Shown: in pieces, positions 1 through 12,441 of the stretch
How positions within the stretch are numbered: position 1 is the stretch's first letter
How the letters are laid out: each line of letters begins with the position of its first letter
Assembly (NCBI RefSeq): GCF_000471905.2
Contig: NW_006497735.1
Coordinates: 2,938,381-3,002,380, forward strand
Direction: 5' to 3'
From: Amborella trichopoda
Taxonomy: Eukaryota > Streptophyta > Magnoliopsida > Amborellales > Amborellaceae
Length of the DNA: 64,000 nt
Notes under the pieces: generated by a model
Told to the model about the DNA's origin: nothing
What the model saw: only the letters and a program-made list of their open reading frames with translations
The model's database searches: none
Position numbers and translations under genes: made by a program

Positions 1-1100
1 TCAACCATTCAAAGGATGCTTGTGCACACTTCCACCCATGCACATCATTTAGATGGGATACTTTTCCTTTCGAGAAAATTATGTCCTCTTTTTTACCGGT
101 TCCCTTAGAAAGCAACCAATTAAACCAATGGTTTAAAAAAGCATATCGGTGACCCCGATCGGGCACCTCAAAAATAGATCCGGATCGGCGAATTGGCGAT
201 CCAGATCGAGAATCGATTGAATCGGTCGAATTAAAGCTTCAAAAAAATCCAAAAAATTATTAAAATTCATTATAAATGTTGTTTTTTAGGAATCCAATAA
301 GAAATGAGGGTACTACATTATTAACTTTCATTTTTTTCATCAATTTGTGAATATTTAGATGTTATTTCGCTATATAAACTTAAGTATTAAATTTGCATCG
401 CATAAAAGAAAAATCATAGAATTATCATGGATAAAATATATAATTATACATGAACTATAATAAAGAGTAGACTAAATCAATGAAAGAATGGCCATTAAAA
501 TCTCGTTTTGGATAAAAACCTTAATCCGCTAAAAAAACTCAAATTATTATAGCCTAACTAACTATAATCCAAAATTATTACAACCTAACTAATTATAATA
601 TTATATACTGAAATTATAATTATTAGTTTACATTTTATAATTATTTTATTAGACAATAATAACAAATTAAAAATATTTTATAATATTATCTAATTTAAAA
701 TGTATTATCGACAATTGTAAGAAAAAAAGTATATTACATGATTTATAATGTAAAAATTAATAAATAAAATAAAAGATTTGGTTATCAATATAAAAATTAA
801 TAAAATACGTACAAATTTTGGAAATAACACTTTAATTTATTATATGCCCAAAGGGGAACATAAATTAGCTCAAGAAGGGATAAACTATTTATATGGCCCA
901 AGGGGGGATTCGAAACTTGAGAAGTCAAAGCAAATAACATTAGTGATAACCATCATGCCTCCTTAGCATATGTATTTAAAATTGTATATTAATAACATAT
1001 ATTTACATTTTGTTTTCATTTAATGATGTTTGGGAATTATCCCACATCGAAGTCTTCAAATATGCTATATAAATAACTATGTAATTGGAAGATAAACACA
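1..1100. other. AT-rich intergenic DNA
   Basis: No convincing gene. Positions 140-240 carry several GATC/CGAT-rich words; the rest is AT-rich with only short random open frames. Confidence 0.6.
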
Positions 1101-1103
1101 AGT

Positions 1104-1315
1104 ATGAAAACACTAGAGCATCCGTGCACATACACGCATGCATGTGTGTGTCGCACATGTGGCACATGTGAGAGTGGTGTGTGTCGTACATGTGAAGGTA
1201 TACATGTTCATTTGCATGTCCAACGTGGGGTAGTGTGTACCGATCGTGTCACACGCACACACGTGTGGGAGTGGTGCGTTTCGCACGCGTGACGCGTACA
1301 CAAGTGTGAAGGTGC
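1104..1315. repeat. CA/TG-rich low-complexity repeat
   Basis: Alternating CACATG, GTGTGT and CACACG words make open frames on both strands that are not coding. Confidence 0.7.
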
Positions 1316-1356
1316 TTTTTAGGCTAGAACCGGAAGGGAACCGAACAAAGTCAGGT

Positions 1357-1416
1357 GGGAACCGGCGGTTCTGGTCGGGAACCGGCGGTTCTGGTCTGGA
1401 ACCGGCGGTTCTGGTC
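1357..1416. repeat. 20-bp tandem repeat, three units, each a palindrome
   Basis: Three consecutive units containing GAACCGGCGGTTC, a 13-bp palindrome (GAACCG-G-CGGTTC), spaced exactly 20 bp; decayed versions continue to about 1450. Confidence 0.85.
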
Positions 1417-1450
1417 TAGAACATAGCGGTTCTAGAACATCGCGGCACGG

Positions 1451-2923
1451 ACTGTGCCGATTCCCGAGTTGAACCTGGCGCAGATTTTTAAATCATTGAA
1501 TTAAACAAATTGTGTGCTGAGAAAATTGCATTCGGATAAAAAAACACGTGGAATTAAAAAATGATTTTTTATGTTGAGGTCCAAATATTAAAAGTTTTTT
1601 ATTCTCATTTCCACTTTTAAGCTGAAAGCTTGTTTGAACATGTCCTTTTTGGGGTCTAAAAGGCACTTCGGCAGACCAAATGTTGTACCGACCATAGTTA
1701 GTAAATTGCCATTTAATCGGTGGTTTTTTCAAAAAATTGGCATTTTTATGGAAATAGTTTTAAACGACGACCTTTTGAAAAGGTTGTGAAAAAATCGCGT
1801 ACTTTTCATAAAAACGTGATTTTTTCATAATTCTATTTAAATCAAGCCAAAAAATTGTATTTTTTTTTTACCTATATTTTTTTTTCCATTGTTTTGTGTA
1901 TTGCAGCGATAGCTACTTTCATGCTTTTGAAAACAAATAAATTATTTCAAACAAAAACCTAAAATATAATTTTTTTATCCCCACGGTATTCTTCAAAGCC
2001 ACAATTGCAGATTGAAAGTATGAATTTTTTTCCTTTTAAAAAAAAATTAAACGAAGTTGTTATTATGGAAAATCATTGTATAAATGAAATAATACTGTTT
2101 ATAGCAAATCATTTTGTAAAGTAAATCATTGTGTAAAGAAAATCATATACATGCAAATTTCTGGTATTATTTGTGATAATTGTTTTTATGAAAATAATGT
2201 TTATGGCACAAATTAGAGCTCAAAACATAATATTTTACTAATGAATGAGAAGCAGAGAGTGTGAGCACAGGTTTTTTATTATGTGACAACAAAAATAAGC
2301 AATATAGTGTAAATTGTAAACTTACAGCAGCAAGCAATTTTTCAAACTTGTTGTTTCCCCAACAAAATTAAAAACCATATTCCTTTTCTCTCTCTAAAAA
2401 TCAATTGGGGCCTCTTCACAAATAAAAAAATCAGTTAGGGCCTCTTCAGAAATCGGTATAATTAGGGGTTTCTTTCAAACAACAACTCATGTATAATTAG
2501 GGCTTTCTCTCAAACAACAACAACTCAAATCAGAAAGAAAAATCCTCTTCAAACTATCCCAGATCAGCATCACATCTTCCTTTCCTTTTCTCTCTCTAAA
2601 AATCTGTTGGGGCCTCTTCCATTAGGGTTTGTGAAGCCAATGAATTCTTCCTTCTTCCTTCTTCCTTTTTACTCCGATTTTTTGAGCCTAATCCGATATA
2701 TGAGAGATATCTTTTATATGAAGTATTTTTTGTTATCCATATTTTTTACCCAATTTTTCATTCGACTTTTTACAATAAAAAAAATTATTTTTCGATTTTA
2801 TGGTGAGCCGATTTATTGATAGTCCCCGACTTGCTAACTATGGTACAGACAAACCACCCACAATCCTTAGAAAATTTGGTTATAAAGTCACGCTTTCAAG
2901 CAGTTCCGACGCTTTTGTTTTTT
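1451..2923. other. AT-rich DNA with a CT-rich segment
   Basis: No gene recognised. The block CCTTTTCTCTCTCTAAAAATC followed by TTGGGGCCTCTTC occurs twice (near 2380 and 2585), and ATAATTAGGG also repeats near 2458 and 2492. Confidence 0.5.
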
Positions 2924-3304
2924 GAAAAAAGTTTATATAAGAGCGAGCCCCTAAACAATCAAATTAAGGTGTACCTCAAAAATTCATTCGAAGATGTTGT
3001 TTCTGTGCTAAAAAATCTTCGAATTGATCATCTCAATCTCAATATGTATGAACATAAGAAAAAATAGATTTCAAGAGTGCATCTTATAATGCATTTTCTG
3101 GACTTATAATTTTCAAGATTTTCAAGTGTTCATATATTTGTTCTATCTACACTATTTTTGAAGTTTTAAAATTTATAATAAGATAAACAAATAAATTTTA
3201 GGCCATTACAAAGTATTTCAATATTGAAACAATACCTTTTGATGCTATTGGAAGGTCAGCCCTACTTTCATTGTTTAGGCCTCAGTCTTATACGAACTGC
3301 ACCC
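2924..3304 (+). mobile_element. MULE-type MITE (palindrome-ended family), copy G
   Basis: Aligns over its length to the better copies at 22240 and 38640: start AAAAAAGTTTATATAAG, middle TTGATCATCTCAATCTC, end GAACTGCACCC. The flanks TTGTTTTTT and TTGTGTGTG agree at 6 of 9 positions. Confidence 0.6.
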
Positions 3305-3839
3305 TTGTGTGTGTGTGTTCAGATAAGGTGTGGCCTTCGATCCGCTTACTCAATAATGGTTGGCAGTTTGAAAGTTGCAGTTTAGAACCACTGAAAAGGC
3401 TAGCATGCAGAAAACCCCCCAACCCCACCCTCTTATCCTCATTATCTCTCTATTCTATTTCTCTGCCCTTCCCTTAAATCATGTTGTATTTTTACTCTGG
3501 AAAAGTACTATATATTATATTGAAAGAATATCCATTTTGTTCAAAAGCCTGAAGTATTGGAAATGGTGTTTTGTCTTAGTTATAGAAACAGAAGTAATGA
3601 GTTATTTATCCCACGTTAAAGATGTGAGAAGTCTTCTTTAAATATGAGGATATCATCTTTAGTTTGTTCTAAGAACCAAAAAGAAAGAAGACCTTGCATA
3701 GCACACATAGAGCACATACATATATGTGCATGGGCGCAAGGCCACAAGGTCACAATGACATGTGTAGGGGTGGACTTGTGCTCATCCATTTAAAATGGAT
3801 TTGTGCCCCATTGGTAGAAATGCATATAGCGCATGACAA
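3305..3839. other. Intergenic, nothing recognised
   Basis: Open frames here have no family features. A GT run lies near 3305-3320. Confidence 0.5.
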
Positions 3840-3940
3840 TTAGGGCCTGTTTGGGTACGTAGAAATCTATTACGTGACAATAGATTACAAGGAAATATGA
3901 CATTTATACTAGTTTTTTGGTATGTAATCTATTACTAAAA

Positions 3941-4615
3941 GGAAATATGAATTTACACTTTTTTTTTGGTACGTAGAAATCTATACACTGTTGGGGTACA
4001 CTTTAATGGTAAGAAAATGGAAAGACATTGTGCTACGTAGAAGTCTATTAAGTGACAATAGATTACAAGGAAATATGATATACATTGTTTGGGTACTCTT
4101 TAATAATAAGGAAATGGAAGACATTACGCTATGTAGAAATCTACTACGTGACAATAGATTACAAAGAAATATGACATTTACACTGTTTGGGTACACGTTA
4201 ATGGTAAGAAAATGGAAAGACATTATGCAATATTTCCCTAAAAATCACGAAATCCATTATGCACACTATTACTACAAGGAAATATGAATTTACACTTTTT
4301 TTTGGGTACGTAGAAATCTATACACTTTATGGGTACACTTTAATGGTAAGGAAATGGAAAGACATTATGCTACGTAGAAATCTATTAAGTGACAACAGAT
4401 TACAAGGAAATATGATATACATTGTTTGGGTACTCTTTAATGGTAAGGAAATGGAAAGACATTACGCTACGTAGAAATCTACTACGTGACAATAGATTAC
4501 AAAGAAATATGATATTTACACTGTTTGGATACACTTTAATGGTAAGGAAATGGAAAGACATTATGCAAGATTTCCCTAAAAATCACGAAATCCATTACGC
4601 ACATCAAAAGACACT
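3941..4615 (+). repeat. Higher-order tandem repeat inside the Harbinger-like element
   Basis: Two units of 337 bp (starting at 3941 and 4278), each built of about three ~110-bp subunits carrying ACTTTAATGGTAAGGAAATG and ACGTAGAAATCTA. The open frames with repeated LMVRKWKDI are a by-product of the repeat, not a protein. Confidence 0.8.
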
Positions 4616-4721
4616 ACGCGAGATTTCCCAAAAAATCACGAAATCCATTACAGGGAGGGGTGAAAAATCTATTACGAGGTTGATGGGTAATCTCTCTTCC
4701 CTATCCCTGCTTAAAAAAACA

Positions 4722-4840
4722 TTTCCCTCTTTCATTGTAGGGGATATGAAAAGGGGAATCTAAATTGATTTGAATAAAAAAATATTTCCCTTTCTCATTG
4801 TAGGGGATATGAAAAGGGGAATCTAAATTGATTTTAATAG
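4722..4840 (+). repeat. Direct duplication of ~60 bp
   Basis: TCATTGTAGGGGATATGAAAAGGGGAATC plus following bases occurs at about 4733 and 4795, with a third looser copy near 4985. Confidence 0.7.
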
Positions 4841-6002
4841 GTGTACGAGGACAATTTTCTACTGCAATCATAATAAAAAATTTACTGTAGCCCTCATCTG
4901 ACTCTCATATAAAAATAAATTTTTTTAATAATTAGTACCCCACCTCGCATATAAAAATAAATTTTTTCAATAGTTGGTAAGTGAAAGTAAGGGGAAATCT
5001 AAATTGATTTGAACAGCTGTAGAACTTGATGAGGGACAATTTTCTACTACAATCATAATAAAAACATTTCACATCCCTCTATCCCCAATTTGGGTTGTAG
5101 CCTGGCATCAGCTCTCGTATAAAAATAAAAATAATAATTGGTAATCGATGAGAAATTACACAACACAATTATAATAAAAAATTTCACACAATATAATCCT
5201 CATAAGATATTAGTAAAAGCTCAATTGAAATAAGATACCTCTTTAGTCTCCTCCAATGCTTCAAAATTTTCTACTGCAATTACAAAACCTTTTAGTTTAC
5301 TAATCAAACTTCTTTCCATTTTTTAATTTGTACCATAAAGATTTTGATTTTGATATCATAAATTTATTGTTCGTTTGAAAGTATATATAGAAAGACATTT
5401 GAAAGACTTATATGATAAATAAATAAAAATAAGGCTTATCACAATAAATCATGTTATTCCAATCATATTATTTCAATGACTTATCATGTTGAAACCAAAG
5501 TCTAATCATGTTAGCCAAACATAGCCATATTTTCCATATTTGGATGGTAATGCATTTCCCATATTTCTTCCAGACATAGCCAAACAATAGCAATGTATTT
5601 CCCAAGTTGCATCTAAATACTACCCAAACAGTGACAATCCATTTGCAGGTAATGTATTATGCAATACTGTATTACGCCCGTAATATATTTCACAAACAAT
5701 GTATTTTCAGGTATCCAAACGGCCTCTTAGACTTTTGGAGCCCAAAGAGACACTATGTAACTATTGGCTCACGCATGCAAAGTGCAGCTTTAGTTTCCCA
5801 AAAGCTGAAGAAGCGCCATGGGACTTTTGGCTATCCTAGAGCATTTCTATTACATCAGAGCGCGTACATGTATGTGTAGGGGCGCATGCTCACAAGATTG
5901 GGTTGGACTCGTGGCTTGTCCATCTTCCTATTGCAATGGGCAATAAGTCTTTCTTTTCCAAACAATAAAAAGACATCTCGAAAGTCAAAAAGTCTAAAAA
6001 GA

Positions 6003-7240
6003 AAGATATATGTTACTTGTGTGAGAACCTAGGGAACTACTTTAAATAGTATTGATATCGAAAGATGAATGTTAAGCCCTTAAACTAAGCGAATCTAACC
6101 ACTGAAGAAGATAAACTTTTTGTTATGATCACTGAGGTAAATTTAATTAGAAATGATTTTGGTTGGGGGTTGGACACAAGTGCTGCCATCCATGTTTGTA
6201 ACAACCGAGATTGTTATAGGACCTATGAGCCGGTGAAGGATGGGAACTCAGTTCAATTGAGCACTGAAGCCTTTACAATAATGATTGGTACAGGCATCGT
6301 AGATCTAAAATATAGTTCAGGTAAGATTTTCACTTTGGAGAACATATTTTATATGTTAGAAATAAGGAGGTGCCCGGTGTCATGTTATTTGTCTTAATAA
6401 GCATAGTCAATAATGCTTGGTAAAGGCATAGCGGATCTAAAATATAGTTCAGGTATGATTTTCACTTTGGAGAACATATTTTATATGTCGAAATAAGGAG
6501 GTACCCGATGTCAGGTTATTTTGCTTAATAAGCATGGTTTCTATATGGTCATAGGATCTAATAAGGTTATTTTTAACTAAGATTGAAGTTTCTGTTAGTA
6601 AAGGGTATATATGTAATGGGATTCTTAAAGTCAATTTGAATGAAATAAAGAACTCTTTCATATATCTTGTGAGTATTTCCAATTTATGGCAATACTAGAT
6701 TAGCTCACTTAAATTTTCCTTCAATCAAAACCATGGTTCAGTTACGACTAGTTCTTAAAATGTATTGATCTATTTGATGGTAAATGTGAAACTATGTTCA
6801 AGCCAAAATAATAAGAAAGTCATTCCTTCAGGGAGAGGAATATTGCATTATTAATGCTTGTGTATAGTGATATTTATAACCTTAATATTGCTCTCACTTG
6901 ATGAGGAAAGAGGTACTTCATCACATTGTTAGGTGATTTCTCTCAATATGCATATGTATAATTATTAAGGAACAAAGATGAGGTATCTTGATAAATACAA
7001 TTATAAAGCCGAAGTTAAAATTCAACTTGAGAGAAAAATCAAAATATTGAGTAGTGACTAGGATGGGGAATATTTATGAAATGAGTTTTCAAATTGTTAT
7101 AAAAATAGCTGGAACATCTACCAAATAATCGCATTGTAACCCCGTCAACGAATGGCTTAGTTGAGAGGACGAAACAAACATTGGTGGAGATGTTCAATGC
7201 CATGATCATTATTTCCTATTTGCATAAGTGGATATTTTGA
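6003..7240 (+). mobile_element. Ty1/copia gag-pol relic (zinc knuckle, protease, integrase)
   Basis: A decayed CCHC knuckle (CYLCENLGNYFK) near 6010 is followed by a protease-like LDTSAAIHV at 6170 (family LDTGAS.H), then KGYICNG near 6605, and an integrase-core remnant near 7010-7200 with NEWLS/VERTKQTLVEM-like readings in shifting frames. Many stops and frameshifts. A partial direct duplication (GGCATAGCGGATCTAAAATATAGTTCAGG) lies near 6293 and 6425. Confidence 0.7.
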
Positions 7241-7997
7241 TAGATCAGATGGAGGGGTTTTTTGAGATAGAGGGATGATTCCAAATCGGAGTTTTCAGTT
7301 ATCTCAGAGGGTGATTTCAGATACTTGATCGGAGTTTCTAATCGTATTTTTGGATTTGAGTGGCTGACGATAGTAAATTGGAGGTGTATAAAGGGTAACT
7401 CGATGAGAGAAAATGAGATAAAATAAAGGAGCCCAATGACTACAAAGATGAAAAACCTCCACCGACGATAAAAAAGATGTCAACAAGTGAAAGACCTCTG
7501 TTACCTTATCAATCACAAAGAAAACAGGGGATACAAACAATGGCGTCCTAGAATGCTAGTCTCTGATGGTAGAACAAATGCGATCAAAGAATTGAACCGG
7601 TAACCACGGACGCTCGATCTTCAGTATCAACTGTCTGACTTCTAGATTAGACGATCAGTACAGGCAGGGATGTTTTTATTTTTTTTTGATGTTTTTATTT
7701 TATTTTTTTCGACAACCCACTCAGATTGTGATCGGTTGTTTTGAAACAACCCAATGGTGGGCCTCAAATTAGAGGGATTTTGAAGACAGAAAAAGGCACT
7801 CAGCATATCAAAGAGTCGAAACACAACTCAACAGAAAGGATAAATCAGAGAGTCCAAACACGACTCGACAGAGAGACAGATCAGAGAGTCAAAACACGAC
7901 TCAACAGAAGTTGCACTGATTAGATGAGCAACAACTCGTCTTTAAAATAGACAACAATGCTTCATGGATGAGGAATGGACACGGTGAATATGAACCT
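7241..7997 (-). other. Probable leader side of the minus-strand copia LTR
   Basis: On the minus strand this follows the primer-binding site at 7998-8010. It contains a threefold motif GAGTCGTGTTTNGACTCTCTGAT (7815-7910). No gag frame is recognisable. Confidence 0.35.
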
Positions 7998-8287
7998 TGT
8001 TTTGATACCATGTGCAGAGTCTCAGGTTTCTCTTAAGGGACTAAGTGTCCATTAATCGTATGAATATAGACTTGTCTTTTATAGACAGATTACAGATAAC
8101 CATAATAGAATAAATCACATATTCCTATACTCTACCCAGACTTACCATAAAATACAATCTATTGTAACTACCCTTCCCATATATACCGATTACAATATGC
8201 ACCTTTCCAAATATACATATTACCATATACATCTTCTATATTAAGCTGATAGGTAATATATACTTTCCTTTCACACTCCCCCTCAAA
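7998..8287 (-). mobile_element. Copia PPT-LTR-PBS junction, minus strand
   Basis: Read on the minus strand: polypurine tract TTTGAGGGGGAG (8276-8287), an LTR of 265 bp beginning TGTGAAAGG and ending CTGCACA (8011-8275), then TGGTATCAAAACA (7998-8010), the usual initiator-tRNA-Met primer site of plant copia elements. The LTR contains TATAAAAG. Both PPT and PBS touching one LTR implies two elements sharing an LTR or a circle-derived junction. Confidence 0.7.
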
Positions 8288-10127
8288 CTCAAGATGCTAT
8301 GAGAGATAACAGCTAGAGTTTGAACACTAATTACACAAATGAACAGTTAGATCTTCAGGTGCATACTCAGATTGCTTGATCAATAAGCACATAAATCAGC
8401 AGCGGAGTGACAACAAATCAACAAGCCTCAGAAACATAAGGCAAGAACAGCGCGACATATTGGAGTTCAACAATGAACAAGTGCTTCTATCTAATAAAGT
8501 TTCAAATGGTTCAATGCATCTCTCACCCCACCAAAGCATGGTAGGCCACCAGGGTACACAAAAGGATCATCAATCAACTCCTTCCCTTTCTCTTTAATGC
8601 ATTTGTCTCTTGCAATTTGTAAGATATAAAGCTTGGTTTACTTTTGTTAGAGAGAGAAAATGTGTGACAACAACCACAAAAACAACAAAACAATTGAAAA
8701 ACTAATCCATTGCCACCCTATGAGTTTTTTTTTCCCTCTTTTTTACCATCATGTACGTTATGATTATGAGCTTCTTTTTTTTTTGCCAATAATGTTGTAA
8801 AAGTTGCCAATATTGTGACAATATGAATGCCTAGTGCGTGTGCCCAAAGACACATGCTTGCCATCATATACCATATGGCTATGGGTACGGGTTGGGTCCG
8901 GCTGGACCCAGACCTGAACTTGAATAGTATTATAGTAAAAACTTTGGACCCGTACCTAGGCCAGAGGTCATGTATACCCATCGGGTTCTAGGTCTAGTCG
9001 GATCCATTACCACCCCTATAAACAAATAAGATTATCATTTGGAAGGTTATAGGGATAAAGAAGAGGGATGAGGCCCTTGCCTTGGTTTATACTCCAAAAT
9101 GCGGGCAAGGAACGTAGTTCCCCCTTGGTTTTGGGCATAAACTCGTCAAAGGAGTTGATAGAGAAAGGGTCTGTCAATTTAAGCTCTGAGCGTGAGTCAA
9201 ACCACAAGGCCTCTTCTCGTTCGGATCGCCAGTAGTTCCGGCTTCCAATTCACCTTAGCTTCCAATTCACCTTAGCCTTATAGTTCGAAAGATGTTTTGA
9301 AGTATTTTAGTGAAAATAAGGGAATTTTATGAAGGTTATTGAAATAGAGGAAAGCTAATAAATGCTATTAAAGAAACAAAGGGGAAAGAAGGCAGATGAT
9401 ACCTTAGGCCAGACTCCTAGGTTTGACACCTAAAGTTTGTGCCAATTTAGAGGAAGTAGTTGCATAGATAGTCCCGGTCCTTCGGGTCTTTTTACCGTTC
9501 AAAACTATCGGTAGAAGAGAGACCGAAAAGTTGGATTATCTGGACCTCCTTTGGTTGGATTGAGTTGGATAAGGTTCCTAAGGTTCAAGATTTGGAGTTC
9601 GAGTTTGGTTTTGGGGTTGGATATGCTGTAGATTTGGTCTGACATAACTTATGCACACTTAGTAAAAATTTCAAACCTTTTGCTCTAGGGAAAGCTCCGT
9701 ATATATAGCCAGAACAGTCCCACAATCACCATTAGTCATTTATGGATGAAATCTGAGCCCTTCATGTGTCATTGCACTTTCCATAGGCTACGGTGCCATT
9801 GCCAATGGCGACGTATTAGCATTAATTACAGGCAATGTCATTTAAAGCTTAAGATCCCATGTTCTTGGACTAGGTTCACTTTTGTGGGAGGAGTGTTAGA
9901 GGCCTGACAACATTGGCAATGTTGTTGGCACCATTCAGAACTCCTCCCTAACATAGACTGCCACGTGTTGATCTCTAAGTTTTCTTCCGTACATTCAACT
10001 TACCAATCACTTTCCATTGCCCTTAGGACTGTAGTCGATGCCATTTCTAATGCCGTTGTTGTCAGTTGACCGTTTGCCGCCTCCGTGTAGATGTCAACTG
10101 ATGTAGCGTTTTACAAGGGTGTCAATA
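8288..10127. other. Intergenic / degraded repeat DNA
   Basis: The first few hundred bases may be the 3' interior of the minus-strand copia element. TCCATTGCCACCCTAT (near 8706) and TCCATTACCACCCCTAT (near 9003) are direct repeats resembling hAT-MITE ends. Nothing else recognised. Confidence 0.35.
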
Positions 10128-10517
10128 TCATTTTGTACTAACACCTAACATTTGTCCGTACATCCAGGTTGTCTCGCCGTTTGACCTGTCATAGACGATC
10201 GCCATTGCCAATGACGCTGGAACCTTTGCCATACTTGTTGGGCTTTTTTTGTTCGATGGGCTCTCATCTCGAGATAGAGTTGTCTTAGTCAAATTGTGAA
10301 TATTTGATGTGGCGGGGCTTCGAGTGGTGCTGGTGTGTTTGCCAATTGTGCTGGAATTGTCTACTTCTTGATTGGTCTCATATTGGTTGTTCTTCGTTTT
10401 GATCTGCCTTGCTTGATCTTCAGGGGCATCCTTGAGCGCTTCAAGCTTTGCCGACTGGTTTGGGTGCATGGGGTATTGGTTGAAGGTTGGTTTTGCGATT
10501 GGGTTTGAATGGTTCAA
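10128..10517 (-). CDS. Unrecognised open frame, 129 codons
   Basis: The longest minus-strand frame in this part: hydrophilic, rich in Asn, Ser, Thr and Lys, no domain seen. It lies upstream of gypsy-like sequence and may be part of a mobile element or chance. Real coding status is doubtful. Confidence 0.15.
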   Translation of the reverse strand: MNHSNPIAKPTFNQYPMHPNQSAKLEALKDAPEDQARQIKTKNNQYETNQEVDNSSTIGKHTSTTRSPATSNIHNLTKTTLSRDESPSNKKSPTSMAKVPASLAMAIVYDRSNGETTWMYGQMLGVSTK

Positions 10518-11750
10518 ATTTTAGGGTGGTTTGCTTGGGGAATTTGGTCTCCCACAGTTTCCTTGATGATGATCAGGGTGTCTACAAGCAAGAAAAAGAA
10601 AATGAGCAAAAGACAAAAATATGCCCGGACACAACGTAGTTGCACGATATTCTCATGCAGTACATCTCAGTTCGAAGAAGGAGCATCCTAGGAAGGCCCT
10701 ACACCCAAAGACTGGGCCTGGCTCCAGTAGACGCGCAACAACTCTAGCTACAGCTGAGCCTGATCTCTCTCAGCTCTCAACAATGCTCTCAGCTCTCAAC
10801 AATGCATGATCCTGCTCTCTCTTAGTCGTTGTGGACTCAAGCTGGGCGTGCACCCATGCACATTGTACCAACCCTCGTCCCTAGAGCGTGTCATCTCCTG
10901 CAGCGAGCCCTCAGATGCATTGCCTCAAGGCTGACTGGCTCACCTGAGCCACCCATGCCTACCCTCTCCATGATCTCCCGAGCATGAGTAGAAATGAACA
11001 TAATATCCCTCGCACAAGCTTGATATCTTTTTCTACATACTGCTTGGGGCACCATAGCATCCTCTTCGCTCAACTCATATCTCAGCACGTGCCAATGCCC
11101 CCACTCTGCCGTCTAGAGAGCTATATCTAATAAATACTCTTCCTCAAAGCCTACTCTGATCATGGGAGGCCCCCATCAGAGAGACAGAGAAAAGATCAAA
11201 TTTTCAAATGGGGAAAAAGTCTGCCCCCTACAAGATTTAAAAGCAGCAAAAGACACACCCAACACGCGGCGTGTCACATGGCTCGACACACTGCTGGTTA
11301 AGCATGTCCGTACAATACGGATGGCATTGAAAAAAAAAGGAGGAAATGGGGGGGGAGATGGGGATATAAAAAAAAAGCCCGAAAGCTAACGGAAAAGGAA
11401 AGGGGCAGTTTTCGTGGGTCCTCGCCCATTGAAAAAGAAAAAAAAAAAAAGATGAGAAAAAATGAAGAAGAAAAAGACCAAAAAATAGGATAGGGGAAAA
11501 ATTGTCCCAAGACCCAGAACATAAAAAAAGAGTCAGGGAAAAGGAAAAAAAATCAAAAGATCTGACACTCTTAAGAGAGTGAAATAAATTTCCAAAGAAG
11601 CCTAGAGCAGTTAGAGCAAAGTCCTCCACTGTATCTAACACAATCAAGAAAAATCCAACATATTTGGATGCCCTTCATCAATCATTTTCAGAGTCACAGA
11701 ACTCTAAGGTGACACGAGCCGAAATGGCTAACCAATAAAAAACATCCACT
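10518..11750. other. Degraded repeat DNA with a purine-rich block
   Basis: CTCTCAGCTCTCAACAATGC is repeated near 10765 and 10790. 11325-11570 is almost pure A/G and explains the open frames there. No gene recognised. Confidence 0.45.
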
Positions 11751-12010
11751 TGAAGACATCTACCGACTTTGACATAAAACAATCGGGAATCCAATCCAAA
11801 TTTAGTCGAAAGACGTCAAACCCATATGACGTGAAACAATTAGGAAGTCTCAATCAAAACATCAAACTCATGCGACGTAAAAGAGCCGAGACATGAAGAT
11901 TTCTATCCTATATGACGATAAAAAAACTGGGTACCCAATATGAAATCAACATCAAACCCGTGCGATGCAAAAGAGTCTAGGCATATACAAGATGTGCATC
12001 ACTGTGTGAT
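11750..12010. repeat. Degenerate tandem repeat, ~60-70 bp units
   Basis: Repeated wording around ATCAAACCCATGCGACG and AAAAGAGCCGAGACATGAAG with gaps. Such blocks are common near the 3' end of Tat-type gypsy elements; that link is inferred from the LTR just downstream. Confidence 0.5.
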
Positions 12011-12441
12011 ATAAAACTTCTCAGAGCGCTCCCTGATGGCACAAGTTTAAAAGGCCAACCAACATTAAATTTTTCAAAATACTCCCTTAACTTCAAAATT
12101 TTCCCTATATGTCAATGAAGTTTTCAAAAACCTTAATTTCTTAGGCTAAAAAGTAGCCCGAAAATCTAAATCTATTTCAAAATCCTACCAATTTTCAAAA
12201 CCTTCTAAAATGTTTTAAAAAAAGAAGTTTCAAGGAGGCTTGGATATGATATCTCCATTGCCACCAGATTTTGGATACAATACTTGCAAACCGTTAGGAA
12301 AGAAAAGACAACCCATAGGTTCCCAAAACAAAAAGCCTGAACCTGTGGACCCCAAGAATTAGAATCAAAGGCGAATAAAGAAGTTCAACTAGTCAGTATT
12401 TCATCATTACATCATTTATTCTAAATCAAAATCCTATTCAA

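Larger units (their letters stand above)
3843..5726 (+). mobile_element. Harbinger/Tourist-like non-autonomous element, ~1.9 kb
   Basis: The left end GGGCCTGTTTGGGTAC and right end GTATCCAAACGGCCTC are imperfect inverted repeats (12 of 16 positions). TTA flanks both ends (3840-3842 and 5727-5729), the 3-bp duplication typical of PIF/Harbinger elements. No transposase is visible; the interior is tandem repeats and AT-rich DNA. A shorter inverted relative lies at 59157-60139. Confidence 0.75.

Noticed and set aside
778-1301. Short frames on both strands near 1 kb
   Set aside because: AT-rich and CA/TG-rich sequence; no start context or family resemblance.
3991-4763. Open frames with repeated LMVRKWKDI and NRLQ(G/R)NM
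   Set aside because: They arise from the ~110-bp DNA repeat, overlap in frames and have no protein family features.
8706-9019. Possible hAT-MITE between TCCATTGCCACCCTAT and TCCATTACCACCCCTAT
   Set aside because: The two words are direct, not inverted, repeats, so they do not bound one element.
11237-11647. 136-codon minus-strand frame rich in Phe and Ser
   Set aside because: It is the complement of an A/G-rich low-complexity block.
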